From contig JAQCFW010000001.1 of NCBI GenBank assembly GCA_027619225.1, positions 62,001 through 126,000 of the forward strand: a stretch of 64,000 nucleotides of DNA. The letters are read 5' to 3'. The DNA is from Bacteroidota bacterium. Lineage in GTDB: Bacteria; Bacteroidota; Bacteroidia; Flavobacteriales_D; Sanyastnellaceae. The position numbers and the translations under genes were made by a program. A model generated the notes under the pieces. That model was not told the DNA's origin. It did no database searches and worked only from the letters and a program-made list of their open reading frames with translations. Each line of letters begins with the position of its first letter. Position 1 is the stretch's first letter. This document shows, piece after piece, positions 26,692 to 36,193 of the stretch.

Positions 26692-27102
26692 ATGGAAATA
26701 TCTACTATATTCATTCTTCTTGCCATAGGTATTTTTGCTGGAATCGCAAGTGGATTTGTTGGAATTGGTGGAGGATTAATCATTGTGCCCGCATTAATAT
26801 ATTTTCTCGATTTGGACCAACATACAGCCCAAGGAACTTCACTTGCGTTAATGCTACCACCCATAGGAATACTCGCAGCCATGAACTATCACAGCGAGCA
26901 GTCAATAGAGTGGTGGTATTCCGGAGTAATTGCCATCACATTTATTGTCGGAGCATGGCTCGGAAGTAAATGGGCCTTGCGAATTTCTCCTACTATAGTT
27001 CGTCTGATATTTTCTACTTTACTTTTTTACGCTGCTATTTCATTAGCTTGGAAATCTCTGCGTGAGCTTTTTCCTGAATTTTTCTCAAACAATGGAACCT
27101 GA
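26692..27102 (+). CDS. Half-size TauE/SafE-family membrane protein
   Basis: 136 residues with four hydrophobic segments. The family motif FAGIASGFVGIGGGLIIVPALIYFL lies at about residues 14-38, followed by AQGTSLALMLPPIGILAAMNY. Full TauE/SafE permeases have two such repeats and about 250 residues; this protein has one. Single-repeat versions are common in Flavobacteriia and would have to form dimers to make a complete transporter (inference). Family substrates are organosulfonates, sulfite or related anions; the substrate here is not known. The M20 gene starts inside its last codons (11-bp overlap). Confidence 0.85.
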   Translation: MEISTIFILLAIGIFAGIASGFVGIGGGLIIVPALIYFLDLDQHTAQGTSLALMLPPIGILAAMNYHSEQSIEWWYSGVIAITFIVGAWLGSKWALRISPTIVRLIFSTLLFYAAISLAWKSLRELFPEFFSNNGT

Positions 27103-28291
27103 ACTTAACAACTTAGCTGAGTTATTTGCAGAAGTTGCAAAAGAAATATCTCCACAACTGTCGAGTTGGAGAAGACATCTTCACGCCCACCCTGAATTGT
27201 CGTATAAAGAGTTTAAGACCATGGAGTTTGTTTGTTCTGAGTTAGAAAAAATGGAGATACCCTATAAATCTGGTGTATCAGGAACTGGGATCGTTGCAAC
27301 CATAAAAGGGCGAAACCCCACTTCTAAACTCATTGCTCTGAGAGCCGATTTAGATGCACTGCCCATCACCGAGCTCAATAAAGTTGACTATGTTTCATGT
27401 AATCCAGGAATAATGCATGCCTGTGGTCACGATGTGCATACTACATCATTGTTAGGCGCCGCTTTAATACTTTCAAGAAATTGTGAAAAGTGGGATGGCA
27501 CGATTCGGCTAATATTCCAACCCGGGGAAGAGTGTTTACCTGGAGGGGCTTCGTTAATGGTCGGTGAGGGAGTATTAAAAAACCCTATTCCTCAACATAT
27601 TTTAGGCCAACACGTTTTTCCCGATCTCCCAGCAGGACATGTTGGGATGAGGTCAGGAACATATATGGCTTCAGCTGACGAGTTGCATATTGTTGTCAAA
27701 GGGAAAGGAGGACATGCCGCACTGCCTGAAAACCAGGTCAATCCACTTCTTGTCGCCTCTGAAATTCTTTTAGCTTTAGAGAGGTTTATAAAGGAAAGAG
27801 CTGATCCCGAAATTAAAACAGTTCTTGGGTTTGGATTTATTGAAGGAAAGGGAGCGACAAATGTTATACCTAACGAAGTGAGGTTAAAGGGAACATTTAG
27901 GTCTTTAAATGAAGAATGGAGATTCTATGCACATTCAAAAATGCGTGAGATTGTAGACGCCATTTGTCATCAACGAGGTGCAACTGTAGAGTTTCACATT
28001 CCTGTTGGCTACCCCAGTGTGTACAACAATCCCGAGTTGACCAAGAGGATGAGAGTCATCGCCGAAGACTACCTTGGAGTGGAGTACGTTCACGACTTGC
28101 CCGAAAGGATGACTGCCGAAGACTTTAGTTTTTTTGCAAATGAAATCCCCGGTTGTTTTTACCGTTTAGGGTCCTCAAGCCCCAATTCTGATTTAGGTCA
28201 CAGCGGGCTTCATACACCTACATTCGATATTGACGAAAGTGCATTAGAAATTGGAGCTGGACTTATGGCCTACGCTGCGGTAATGAGTTAG
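27092..28291 (+). CDS. M20-family amidohydrolase/metallopeptidase
   Basis: 399 residues from the ATG at 27092, 11 bp inside the TauE gene. Metal ligands are visible in the order HACGHDVHT (about 108-116), GEECLPGGA (about 144) and the late His in LGHSGLHTPTFDID. The lid domain contains the conserved GKGGHAALPENQVNP. The sequence fits the N-acyl-L-amino-acid amidohydrolase/IAA-amino-acid hydrolase subgroup, which cleaves amide bonds of N-acylated amino acids or peptides in the cytoplasm. It is convergent with recQ, sharing a 4-bp stop overlap. Confidence 0.92.
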   Translation: MEPELNNLAELFAEVAKEISPQLSSWRRHLHAHPELSYKEFKTMEFVCSELEKMEIPYKSGVSGTGIVATIKGRNPTSKLIALRADLDALPITELNKVDYVSCNPGIMHACGHDVHTTSLLGAALILSRNCEKWDGTIRLIFQPGEECLPGGASLMVGEGVLKNPIPQHILGQHVFPDLPAGHVGMRSGTYMASADELHIVVKGKGGHAALPENQVNPLLVASEILLALERFIKERADPEIKTVLGFGFIEGKGATNVIPNEVRLKGTFRSLNEEWRFYAHSKMREIVDAICHQRGATVEFHIPVGYPSVYNNPELTKRMRVIAEDYLGVEYVHDLPERMTAEDFSFFANEIPGCFYRLGSSSPNSDLGHSGLHTPTFDIDESALEIGAGLMAYAAVMS

Positions 28292-30486
28292 TTGGCAATA
28301 TCGCTGATGAATTTAATCCTCATGAGTCGAAGCTCATCTTCAGAGTATGTGTCTTCAAATTCAATAAGAGCTGATTCTATACCTTCCACCTCCGATTCAC
28401 TGAAGAATGCGAATAGCTCTTCTACACAATCCTCATCCATAGACTCTTCTATCAGGTGAGTGATATTAAGCTTCGTTCCACCTGCTACTATTTGTTCAAT
28501 CTCGCACAGGACAGCCTCCCGATTTAAACTTGTACGAGCAGCAATATCATCGAGGTTCATCTTCCGGTCGATTTGCTGGATAATAGAAACCTTATCTGAC
28601 GATTTTTTAGAACTCGTCCTGACTAACAAATCATCTGCGCGTTCTATGTTATTTTCATCAACATACTTCGCAATGAGTGATAAAAAAGTAGCACCAAATT
28701 TCTTTGCCTTCCCAGACCCTACACCAGAAATCCTCAACAACTCATCTTCTTTAATAGGGTAGTGAATCGCCATCTCATCTAATGAGATATCTTGAAAAAT
28801 AACATAGGGTGGCAAACTCTTCTGATCAGCAATTTCTTTGCGAAGAGTTACAAGCATTTTACGAAGAGTCTCATCGGCCACACCTCCTTGTCCACGACGG
28901 GTTTGTACCATATTATCTGCTGTATCAACATCTCGATAATCTCTTTCCTCAGCCAACATTACAGAAACCGGATTCTCTAAAAATGTCTTTCCCTTTTCTG
29001 TAATCGTCAGAACCCCATATTTTTCAATTTCCTTCTTAAGATATCCTAAAACCAAAGCCTGGCGTATCACCCCATTCCAATATCTATCTGGCTTGCCCTC
29101 TCCCTTCTTCCAAAAAGAACTGTTCTGACCATTATAGTCATCTACCTCTCTGTTGCTTTCACCTATTAAAACTGCAGAAATAAACTGCATTTTATGATCC
29201 TCCTTATGCTCTTTAACAGCGCCTAAAACCATTAGGATTTCACCCTTACCTTCATATTGAGGCTTGGGATATCTGGTATTGTCACAGTTCTTAGCTCCTG
29301 GACCATTTATCTCATCGAATTCTTCACCGAAATAATGAAGAAGGAACTTTCTCCTTGATATTGAAGTCTCCGCGTATGACATTACCTCCTGTAAAAGCTG
29401 CGACCCTATTTCTTGTTCAGCAAGAGGTTTTCCCTGAAGAAATTTTTCGAGTTTCTCTATGTCTTTGTGACTATAAAAGGCGATGCAATGCCCATCACCT
29501 CCATCCCTTCCTGCACGTCCTGTTTCTTGATAATAACTCTCTAAACTTTTAGGGATATCATAATGTATTACATACCTCACATCTGGCTTATCAATCCCCA
29601 TCCCAAATGCAATTGTAGCAACGATTACATCTACATCTTGCATTAAGAATTCATCTTGGATTCTGCTTCGTGTCTTCGTGTCTTTTCCAGCGTGATAAGG
29701 CAACACTTTAACACCGTTTACAGATAATGTTTCAGCAATTTGATCAACTTTCTTTCTACTTAAACAGTAAATTATTCCACTCCTCCCCTTGTTACTTATA
29801 CAATGCTGAACAATCTGCTTTAGAGCATCTTTTTTAGGTTTTACTTCATAGTAAAGGTTATCTCTATTGAAAGATGACTTGATTAGAGTCGCATTCACCA
29901 TCTGAAGATTTTTCTGAATATCTTGCTGAACTTTAGGAGTCGCTGTTGCCGTCAAAGCGATAATAGGGACATCCGCTATTTGCTTAATAATGGGACGTAT
30001 TCTTCTGTACTCTGGACGGAAATCATGACCCCACTCAGAAATACAATGCGCTTCATCTACTGCAACAAAACTGATTTTAACTGATTTTAGAAATTCAATA
30101 TTTGTCTCTTTCATAAGCGTTTCAGGAGCTACATATAAGATTTTCGTCTTGCCTGAGGAAACGTCTAACTTAACATTTTCAGCTTCTGCTTTGTTTAAAG
30201 AAGAATTTAGATAGTGCGTTATTGAAGGATCTTCGTGATTTCCCCTTAATGCATCAACCTGATTTTTCATTAATGCAATGAGGGGTGAAACTACAAGAGC
30301 CACACCATCTAACATTAAGGCAGGAAGCTGATAGCACATAGACTTACCACCGCCTGTAGGCATGATCACGAAAGTGTCCTTACCTTCAAGAACACTTTGG
30401 ATAGCTATCTCTTGTTCTCCTTTGAATTCTTTAAATCCAAAATATTTTTGTAACGCCTCTTTCGGCGAATCATCAATTAGGCTCAT
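28288..30486 (-). CDS. recQ: ATP-dependent DNA helicase RecQ
   Basis: 3'-5' DNA helicase for recombination repair. 732 residues from the ATG at 30486; an in-frame TTG lies one codon upstream. Helicase core: Walker A MPTGGGKSMCYQ near residue 43, DEAH box VDEAHCISEWGHDFRPEY near 137, and motif VI QETGRAGRDG near 318. The RQC region follows (SRRKFLLHYFGEEFDE), then a winged helix, an HRDC domain (about 530-610, PPYVIFQDISLDEMA) and a C-terminal helix-turn-helix-like extension. Three of the four zinc-binding Cys known from E. coli RecQ are replaced: Ser in SRRK, and only one Cys left in AKNCDNT. Confidence 0.95.
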   Translation of the reverse strand: MSLIDDSPKEALQKYFGFKEFKGEQEIAIQSVLEGKDTFVIMPTGGGKSMCYQLPALMLDGVALVVSPLIALMKNQVDALRGNHEDPSITHYLNSSLNKAEAENVKLDVSSGKTKILYVAPETLMKETNIEFLKSVKISFVAVDEAHCISEWGHDFRPEYRRIRPIIKQIADVPIIALTATATPKVQQDIQKNLQMVNATLIKSSFNRDNLYYEVKPKKDALKQIVQHCISNKGRSGIIYCLSRKKVDQIAETLSVNGVKVLPYHAGKDTKTRSRIQDEFLMQDVDVIVATIAFGMGIDKPDVRYVIHYDIPKSLESYYQETGRAGRDGGDGHCIAFYSHKDIEKLEKFLQGKPLAEQEIGSQLLQEVMSYAETSISRRKFLLHYFGEEFDEINGPGAKNCDNTRYPKPQYEGKGEILMVLGAVKEHKEDHKMQFISAVLIGESNREVDDYNGQNSSFWKKGEGKPDRYWNGVIRQALVLGYLKKEIEKYGVLTITEKGKTFLENPVSVMLAEERDYRDVDTADNMVQTRRGQGGVADETLRKMLVTLRKEIADQKSLPPYVIFQDISLDEMAIHYPIKEDELLRISGVGSGKAKKFGATFLSLIAKYVDENNIERADDLLVRTSSKKSSDKVSIIQQIDRKMNLDDIAARTSLNREAVLCEIEQIVAGGTKLNITHLIEESMDEDCVEELFAFFSESEVEGIESALIEFEDTYSEDELRLMRIKFISDIAN

Positions 30487-30506
30487 CAATGTCTAAATTT
30501 GCTCAA

Positions 30507-30535
30507 TAAAGGTAAGCCGTTTATTTAAAAACCAA
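30507..30535 (-). promoter_or_regulatory. Candidate recQ promoter
   Basis: On the minus strand, TTG at 30535-30533 is followed 18 bp later by TACCTTTA at 30514-30507 (one mismatch to TAnnTTTG). The recQ ATG is 20 bp downstream. Confidence 0.4.
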
Positions 30536-30566
30536 TTTTTTTTTCAAGGCTTAATAACATTTATTT

Positions 30567-31538
30567 ATGTCCAGTTCTGAAGACACTATTTTAAACAGAG
30601 CGCTTAAGACGCTTCGTATGGAAGGAGATGCTATACATCGACTTGCTACATTATTAGATGAGCGCTTTGTAGATGTTATCAATTTGATTATCAGTACTCA
30701 AGGGCGCGTTGTTTTAACGGGAGTAGGTAAAAGTGCGGATGTTGGGAGGAAGATAGTAGCCACACTAAACTCTACAGGATCTCCTGCTTTGTTCGTTCAT
30801 GCAGGTGATGCCGTTCACGGAGATTTAGGAGTAATTCAATTGGGTGACGTCGTTTTATGCCTGTCTAAGAGTGGGAGAACTCCTGAAGTAATGGCTCTTG
30901 TGCCTCTATTGAAAAAGCACGGACACCCAATTATTGGAGTTACTGGAGCTTCTGACTCACCACTTGCGAAACAATCTGACCACGTTCTAATTGCTGGAAT
31001 AGACGCAGAGGCTTGCCCATATGACTTAGCTCCTACAACAAGTACCGCGGTCCAAATGGCACTTGGTGATGCTATCGCAATGTGTCTTATGGAAATTCGT
31101 GGATTCAAAGCTGAAGATTTCGCTAAATTTCACCCTGGAGGTACTTTGGGAAAGAAACTTACCATCACATTGGATAATCTCATTGACAAAGATCGAACTC
31201 CTCAGGTAAATCTTGAATCATCACTTCAGGAAGTGCTTATGACCATGACTGAAGGACGATATGGTGCAACTGTTGTTATTCAAAATGAAAAAATAGCAGG
31301 AATAATCACAGACGGAGACTTAAGGCGTGCATTAGAAAAAGGAAGCACCATGAAAGCGTCTGAGATGATGAGTACGAATCCACTTGTTAAATCTCACAAA
31401 GAGCTTGCAGCCAATGCTGCTACAGCGATGCAAAACTTAGGGGTTTCACAAGTAATTGTAACATCTGAAGACAAGGAGTATCTCGGGTTAGTACATTTGC
31501 ACGACCTCGTTAAAGAAGGTGTTACAAGCAATAAATAA
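30567..31538 (+). CDS. kdsD: D-arabinose-5-phosphate isomerase (KpsF/GutQ family)
   Basis: Interconverts ribulose-5-phosphate and arabinose-5-phosphate, the first step to Kdo for lipopolysaccharide. 323 residues. The N-terminal SIS domain (about 35-180) shows GVGKSADVGRKIVATLNSTGSPALF, SKSGRTPEV and a conserved CPYDLAPTTSTAVQMALGDA. Two C-terminal CBS domains follow (about 210-320), including GIITDGDLRRALEKG. The size and SIS-CBS-CBS layout are those of KdsD/KpsF. tatC, DUF5686 and lptB follow on the same strand, giving an envelope-centred operon. Confidence 0.92.
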   Translation: MSSSEDTILNRALKTLRMEGDAIHRLATLLDERFVDVINLIISTQGRVVLTGVGKSADVGRKIVATLNSTGSPALFVHAGDAVHGDLGVIQLGDVVLCLSKSGRTPEVMALVPLLKKHGHPIIGVTGASDSPLAKQSDHVLIAGIDAEACPYDLAPTTSTAVQMALGDAIAMCLMEIRGFKAEDFAKFHPGGTLGKKLTITLDNLIDKDRTPQVNLESSLQEVLMTMTEGRYGATVVIQNEKIAGIITDGDLRRALEKGSTMKASEMMSTNPLVKSHKELAANAATAMQNLGVSQVIVTSEDKEYLGLVHLHDLVKEGVTSNK

Positions 31539-31547
31539 GGTCCAACA

Positions 31548-32378
31548 ATGAGTCCATTAGATCAGGAGATGCCGGACGAGAAAGAAATGAGTTTTTTTGA
31601 CCACCTCGAGGAAATTAGAAAGAGGCTGTTTTATTCTGGCATTTCTATTTTTGCAGCCGCTACCATTTTATTTATTCAAAAGGATTGGTTATTTAATACT
31701 GTTTTATTCGGGCCGAGAAATGAGGACTTTATAAGCTTTCGGGTTTGGTGTAAAATCTCAGAATTAATCGGTGTGGGAGATAAGTTATGTGTGAAAGAAA
31801 TCACGTATGAACTGATTAACACTTCCATGACGGGGAACTTCTCCGCCCACATAGTCGTCTCGCTGGTGGGAGGAATCATTGTCGCATTCCCTATTATAAC
31901 AATGCAGTTGTGGGCGTTTATTAAACCTGCCTTGAAGAATACCGAGAAGAAGGCCGCTCAAGGTGCTGGGGCAGCTTCATCTACTTTGTTTTTCTTAGGG
32001 GTGGCTTTCGGATATTGGGGCATCGTCCCCCTTTCACTTCAATTCCTGGGTCACTATGAACTTGGTGATGTTGCTGCGAGAATTGGGGTGATGTCTTATG
32101 TGAAAACAGTATCTACCATTTCGTTTTCTGCAGGACTCATTTTTCAACTTCCAGTACTGATTTTCTTCTTAGCCAGGGCAGGCGTAGTTACCCCTAAGGG
32201 GCTTAAGAAATACAGGAAGCATGCACTTGTAGGAATTCTTGTTTTGTCAGCGATCATAACTCCTCCAGACATTACAAGTCAGATTATGGTTTCATTACCT
32301 GTACTCGCCTTGTACGAGTTAGGCATTGTAATTGCCCGAAGGGAGGAAAAGCGTCGAGAGAAAAAAATGAGCTCTTAG
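31548..32378 (+). CDS. tatC: Sec-independent protein translocase TatC
   Basis: Core receptor of the twin-arginine pathway, which exports folded proteins. 276 residues with six membrane segments. The conserved N-terminal signature SFFDHLEEIRKRLFYS is at about residues 15-30. The extended first periplasmic loop contains NEDFISFRVWCKISE, as in Bacteroidota TatC, and PALKNTEKKAA lies near residue 128. The basic tail ends RREEKRREKKMSS. TatA/TatE is not in this window. Spacing is 9 bp on both sides, so it is co-transcribed with kdsD and the DUF5686 gene. Confidence 0.95.
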   Translation: MSPLDQEMPDEKEMSFFDHLEEIRKRLFYSGISIFAAATILFIQKDWLFNTVLFGPRNEDFISFRVWCKISELIGVGDKLCVKEITYELINTSMTGNFSAHIVVSLVGGIIVAFPIITMQLWAFIKPALKNTEKKAAQGAGAASSTLFFLGVAFGYWGIVPLSLQFLGHYELGDVAARIGVMSYVKTVSTISFSAGLIFQLPVLIFFLARAGVVTPKGLKKYRKHALVGILVLSAIITPPDITSQIMVSLPVLALYELGIVIARREEKRREKKMSS

Positions 32379-32387
32379 CCACAATAG

Positions 32388-34835
32388 ATGAATCTGAAAA
32401 ACGCTTTACTACTGATAGCATTGTTTTTGTTAAGCTTAGTCTTGACAGCCCAAACAACCATCGTTTCAGGCAGGGTGTTCAATGGCGAAACTGGGAAAGC
32501 ACTGCCGTATGTCAATGTGAGTTTCTCTGGGACTTCAATTGGTACTATGACGAACGTCTTAGGTGAATATGAACTCACAAGTGAACGTAAAGTATCCAGG
32601 ATTTTTATCTCATTTATAGGGTACTCCTCACAAAGTATTCCAATACAAAAACAAGTCCGTCAGAAATTAGATATTGCTCTAGAAGAAAAGCGCATAGAAT
32701 TAGCCACTGCTGAAGTCAGACCAGACAAGGAACAGAAAAATCCTGCCAAACCTCTAATGCAACGAGTGGCAGAGGCCAAAGCCATTAATGACCCAGCAAG
32801 ATTACCTGGTGTTAGTTATAATTATCATGAAAGACTACAGATTGACTTTAATGACATCCCTGAGAAGTTGCCAAGTAGAAAATATTGGGGAGCGTTTGGA
32901 TGGGTCTGGGATGGGCTAGACTCGTCAGATGCGAGAGTTGCACTGCCAACTTTCTTTTCAGAATCTATCGGAACTAAGCGGACACAAAAAAAACCAAAAA
33001 GGAAAGAACAAAGGGTTGAAGCTGCACGTGCTACTTGGTTGTCAGATGGCGAAAACTCATCAAGTATAACTGCTGAATTCCTTGATATTAATCTGTACGA
33101 GAATCAACTTCTTTTAGTTGACAAGGCATTTACCAGTCCTTTGCACGATAGAGGAAACCTTCATTACCGATACTATATTTTAGACACATTAAAGATCTCT
33201 GGACGCCCTGCCTTCCACCTAGCATTTGTTCCGAGAAGAAGAGGTGAACTTACTTTTGAAGGGGAACTATGGATAGATACGTTAACTCTAGCGCTAAGCA
33301 AGGTAGAGGCAAAAATTAGCGAAGGAGCCAATTTAAACATGATCCGAGCTTTAAGATGGAAGCAGGAATATGCCCAAATCGAAGGCAATTGGGTTCTTAT
33401 AAAACGAGAGGAGGTCATGGATGTCTCTCTCTCTCGGTCCACTATGGGGTTATATGGTAGAAGTACAGTTATAAATACCGATTTTGAATTTGCACAGGAG
33501 TGGCCAGATTCAGTTTGGACTTCAAGAAGAGACTTGTCGTTTGCAAAGGGAAGCAATGTAGTTCTTGAACAAGCATGGGCGTCGAAGCGACCGGTGCCCT
33601 TATTATTGAAGGAGTCTAACATTTACTTAATGGCTGACAGTGTTCAGTCCATGAGGCAATATAAATTCCTAAAGGGCTTTTTGTTTGGACTCGGAAGTGG
33701 GAATTTAGCGGTCGGAAATATTGAATTGGGCCCATGGTACTATACCTATTCAAAGAATTTAGTTGAAGGGCATCGAATTCGGTTGGGGGCTTCAACTTCA
33801 AATAAATTTAGCAGAACTTTTATGCCCAAGGCATATATCGCTTACGGCACTGATGATAAGAAGTTTAAGTATAAAGCTCTAGTCATCTGGATACAACGCA
33901 AAATCCCCCGTATTAAATGGTTTGCTTCGTATTCTAAAGATCTTGAGCAGTTCGGGATGTTGGGGTATTTTAATCAAGGAAATATCTTTAATTCAGCTTT
34001 GTCCCTTGAAGGGGGGCAGAACAATCTCACTGAGGTCATTAAATCTGAGGCAAGCCATTTGGCCGAATTCGGCTCAGGTTGGTCAACATTCATAGAGCTA
34101 AGGCACAGAAAAGTTCAAGCCGTCGGTGAGCTTGAGTTTCTCCCCGTTGACGTAACCGGGAACTCGACTTTAATTACAGCTGAAAGCACTTTGCAAGTGA
34201 AATATGCGTACGGAGAGAAATTTGTGTCTGGGGCGTTTGACAGAGTTTCTCTCGGCTCAAAATTCCCTATTGTAACTGCTACAACTACTCAGGCTTGGAA
34301 AAATATAGCGGGGAGTCAGTACAGGTACGGGAGGTATACTTTAGAGCTGGAAGGACAACTAAGGTTTGGACCGTTTGGTAGAATTAGATGGAATACAAAT
34401 GCTGGAATGTATTCTGGAACAGCTCCCTTTGCTTTAATGGAGCTACAACCCGCAAATGAAACGCTTTTATCTATCCAGCCTTCATTTAATTTATTGAGCT
34501 ATTTTGAATTCGTCACAGACAAGTGGGCTCGAGTAAGTGTGGAGTGGCATGGCGAAGGTGCTGTTTTAAATCACATCCCTCTAATTAAAAGGGCTGGTCT
34601 GCGTGAAGTTATCGGGGTAAAAGGTGTGATTGGATCTTGGGATCCACGACACGAAACAATAATAGCATTGCCAGAAAACACCACTGGATTGAATGGGGGG
34701 TATGCTGAAGCATCGGTCGGAATTGAAAACATCTTTCAATTTCTTCGAATCGATTATCACTTTAGATTAACTGAGTCCGCAGAAGGAATGAGACAGAACT
34801 ATGGCTTTCGTTTTGGTGTAACCGTTGAACTTTAA
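32388..34835 (+). CDS. DUF5686 outer-membrane protein with carboxypeptidase-regulatory-like domain
   Basis: 815 residues. A signal peptide (about 1-22, ending LTAQ) is followed by a carboxypeptidase D-regulatory-like domain (about 23-100: VSGRVFNGETGKALPYVNVSF, GTSIGTMTNVLGEYEL, FISFIGYSSQ). The DUF5686 region comes next, with WLSDGENSSSITAEF and GRPAFHLAFVPRRRGELTFEGELWIDT, then a C-terminal barrel of aromatic-ended strands to the last residue. It resembles TonB-receptor-like proteins without a plug. Members are widespread in Bacteroidota but not functionally defined. It lies between tatC and lptB, consistent with an envelope role. Confidence 0.85.
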   Translation: MNLKNALLLIALFLLSLVLTAQTTIVSGRVFNGETGKALPYVNVSFSGTSIGTMTNVLGEYELTSERKVSRIFISFIGYSSQSIPIQKQVRQKLDIALEEKRIELATAEVRPDKEQKNPAKPLMQRVAEAKAINDPARLPGVSYNYHERLQIDFNDIPEKLPSRKYWGAFGWVWDGLDSSDARVALPTFFSESIGTKRTQKKPKRKEQRVEAARATWLSDGENSSSITAEFLDINLYENQLLLVDKAFTSPLHDRGNLHYRYYILDTLKISGRPAFHLAFVPRRRGELTFEGELWIDTLTLALSKVEAKISEGANLNMIRALRWKQEYAQIEGNWVLIKREEVMDVSLSRSTMGLYGRSTVINTDFEFAQEWPDSVWTSRRDLSFAKGSNVVLEQAWASKRPVPLLLKESNIYLMADSVQSMRQYKFLKGFLFGLGSGNLAVGNIELGPWYYTYSKNLVEGHRIRLGASTSNKFSRTFMPKAYIAYGTDDKKFKYKALVIWIQRKIPRIKWFASYSKDLEQFGMLGYFNQGNIFNSALSLEGGQNNLTEVIKSEASHLAEFGSGWSTFIELRHRKVQAVGELEFLPVDVTGNSTLITAESTLQVKYAYGEKFVSGAFDRVSLGSKFPIVTATTTQAWKNIAGSQYRYGRYTLELEGQLRFGPFGRIRWNTNAGMYSGTAPFALMELQPANETLLSIQPSFNLLSYFEFVTDKWARVSVEWHGEGAVLNHIPLIKRAGLREVIGVKGVIGSWDPRHETIIALPENTTGLNGGYAEASVGIENIFQFLRIDYHFRLTESAEGMRQNYGFRFGVTVEL

Positions 34836-34847
34836 TACTTTTATAAA

Positions 34848-35585
34848 ATGGAAAATGTCCTACGTGCGGAAGGCCTTGAGAAAAGTTATGGTGGTAGAAA
34901 GGTTGTCGACGATGTAAGCTTCTTTGTTGAGCCAGGAGAAGTTGTGGGTATTTTAGGGCCAAACGGCGCCGGCAAGACCACAAGTTTCTACGCAGTAGTT
35001 GGTCTAGTCAAGCCGGACAATGGAAAGGTGTTTCTTGGGTCTGAGGAGATTACGAATCGAGCTATGCACGAAAGAGCAAAGAAGGGAATTGGATATTTAC
35101 CACAAGAAGCTTCTGTGTTTAGGGATCTTTCTGTCGAAGATAATATTGCAGCTATCTTGGAGTTACAACCTCTAAGCAAGGCTGAGCAATCTATTAGGCT
35201 TGAGGAGTTAATTGAAGAGTTTGGGCTAGAAAAGGTAAGAAAAAGCATGGGGAAGGTGCTTTCTGGAGGTGAAAGGCGTAGAACTGAAATTGCAAGAGCC
35301 CTGGCCTGTAACCCGACTTTTATTCTCCTTGATGAACCTTTTGCTGGAGTTGACCCTATCGCAGTTGAGGATATACAACGAATCGTTCAACAACTTCGAG
35401 AGAAGCAAATCGGGATACTTATTACTGACCACAATGTTCAAGAAACGCTACACATTACGGATAGAGCCTACCTGCTATTTGAAGGGAAAATATTGAAGGA
35501 AGGATCGGCTAAATCTTTAGCTGAAGACGAGCAAGTACGAAGAGTATACTTAGGTAAAAACTTTAAATTACGGAGCCGTAACTAA
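34848..35585 (+). CDS. lptB: LPS export ABC transporter ATP-binding protein LptB
   Basis: ATPase that powers LPS extraction with LptF/LptG. 245 residues: Walker [18 protein letters not shown] near residue 36, Q-loop [17 protein letters not shown] near 83, signature [15 protein letters not shown] near 140, Walker [16 protein letters not shown] near 160 and switch His in LITDHNV. The Tyr/Phe-rich [12 protein letters not shown] stretch is LptB-specific compared with LivF/LivG. Its stop overlaps the convergent ribE stop by 4 bp. LptC is encoded 31 kb away in the same window. Confidence 0.95.
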   Translation: MENVLRAEGLEKSYGGRKVVDDVSFFVEPGEVVGILGPNGAGKTTSFYAVVGLVKPDNGKVFLGSEEITNRAMHERAKKGIGYLPQEASVFRDLSVEDNIAAILELQPLSKAEQSIRLEELIEEFGLEKVRKSMGKVLSGGERRRTEIARALACNPTFILLDEPFAGVDPIAVEDIQRIVQQLREKQIGILITDHNVQETLHITDRAYLLFEGKILKEGSAKSLAEDEQVRRVYLGKNFKLRSRN

Positions 35586-36181
35586 TGTTTACCAGCCATC
35601 ATTTTCGAGATATACTTGCCGAAAATATCAAACTCTAAATTTACCTGATCCCCCTCTGTTAACAGATGCATATTGGTTTCTGACCAAGTATAGGGAATCA
35701 GCGCCACTGAAAACGAACCTGCCGCGCTATCCACCACAGTGAGAGAAATTCCATTGATGGTAATCGACCCCTTAGAAATTGTAATCCATTGCGGATTGTC
35801 CTCTGAATAAGGATGTTCGAATTTTAATACATAAGACCCATCATGTGACTCGCTACTCACAAGCGTTCCTGTTGTATCCACATGCCCTTGTACCATGTGG
35901 CCATCTAATCTATCTCCCAGGCGCAAACATCTCTCTAGGTTTACTTTCTTCCCTACAGCCCAAACCCCAAGGCTCGACCTCTCTAAAGTCTCCTGTATTG
36001 CAGTTACAGTGTAGGATGATGAATCGCACTTCACGACTGTAAGACAGACACCATCATGAGCTAAGCTTTGGTCTATTTTAAGCTCATTCGCAAAAGGACA
36101 TTGCAACGTGAAATGGAGATTGTTGCCTTCACTTTCAATCTTTGTAATCTCCCCTAAACTTTCTACTATACCTGTAAACAT
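35582..36181 (-). CDS. ribE: Riboflavin synthase alpha chain
   Basis: Dismutates two molecules of 6,7-dimethyl-8-ribityllumazine to riboflavin. 199 residues with the diagnostic start [12 protein letters not shown] and two lumazine-binding beta barrels: the first at about 1-85 with [12 protein letters not shown], the second at about 95-190 with [12 protein letters not shown] and [15 protein letters not shown]. Size is normal. It starts 12 bp after the T9SS-type gene on the same strand. No FMN riboswitch is seen upstream. Confidence 0.96.
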   Translation of the reverse strand: MFTGIVESLGEITKIESEGNNLHFTLQCPFANELKIDQSLAHDGVCLTVVKCDSSSYTVTAIQETLERSSLGVWAVGKKVNLERCLRLGDRLDGHMVQGHVDTTGTLVSSESHDGSYVLKFEHPYSEDNPQWITISKGSITINGISLTVVDSAAGSFSVALIPYTWSETNMHLLTEGDQVNLEFDIFGKYISKMMAGKH

Positions 36182-36193
36182 AGGATTTAATTT

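Noticed and set aside
35582-36193. FMN riboswitch before ribE
   Set aside because: Only 12 bp separate ribE from the upstream T9SS-type gene; no room for the aptamer.
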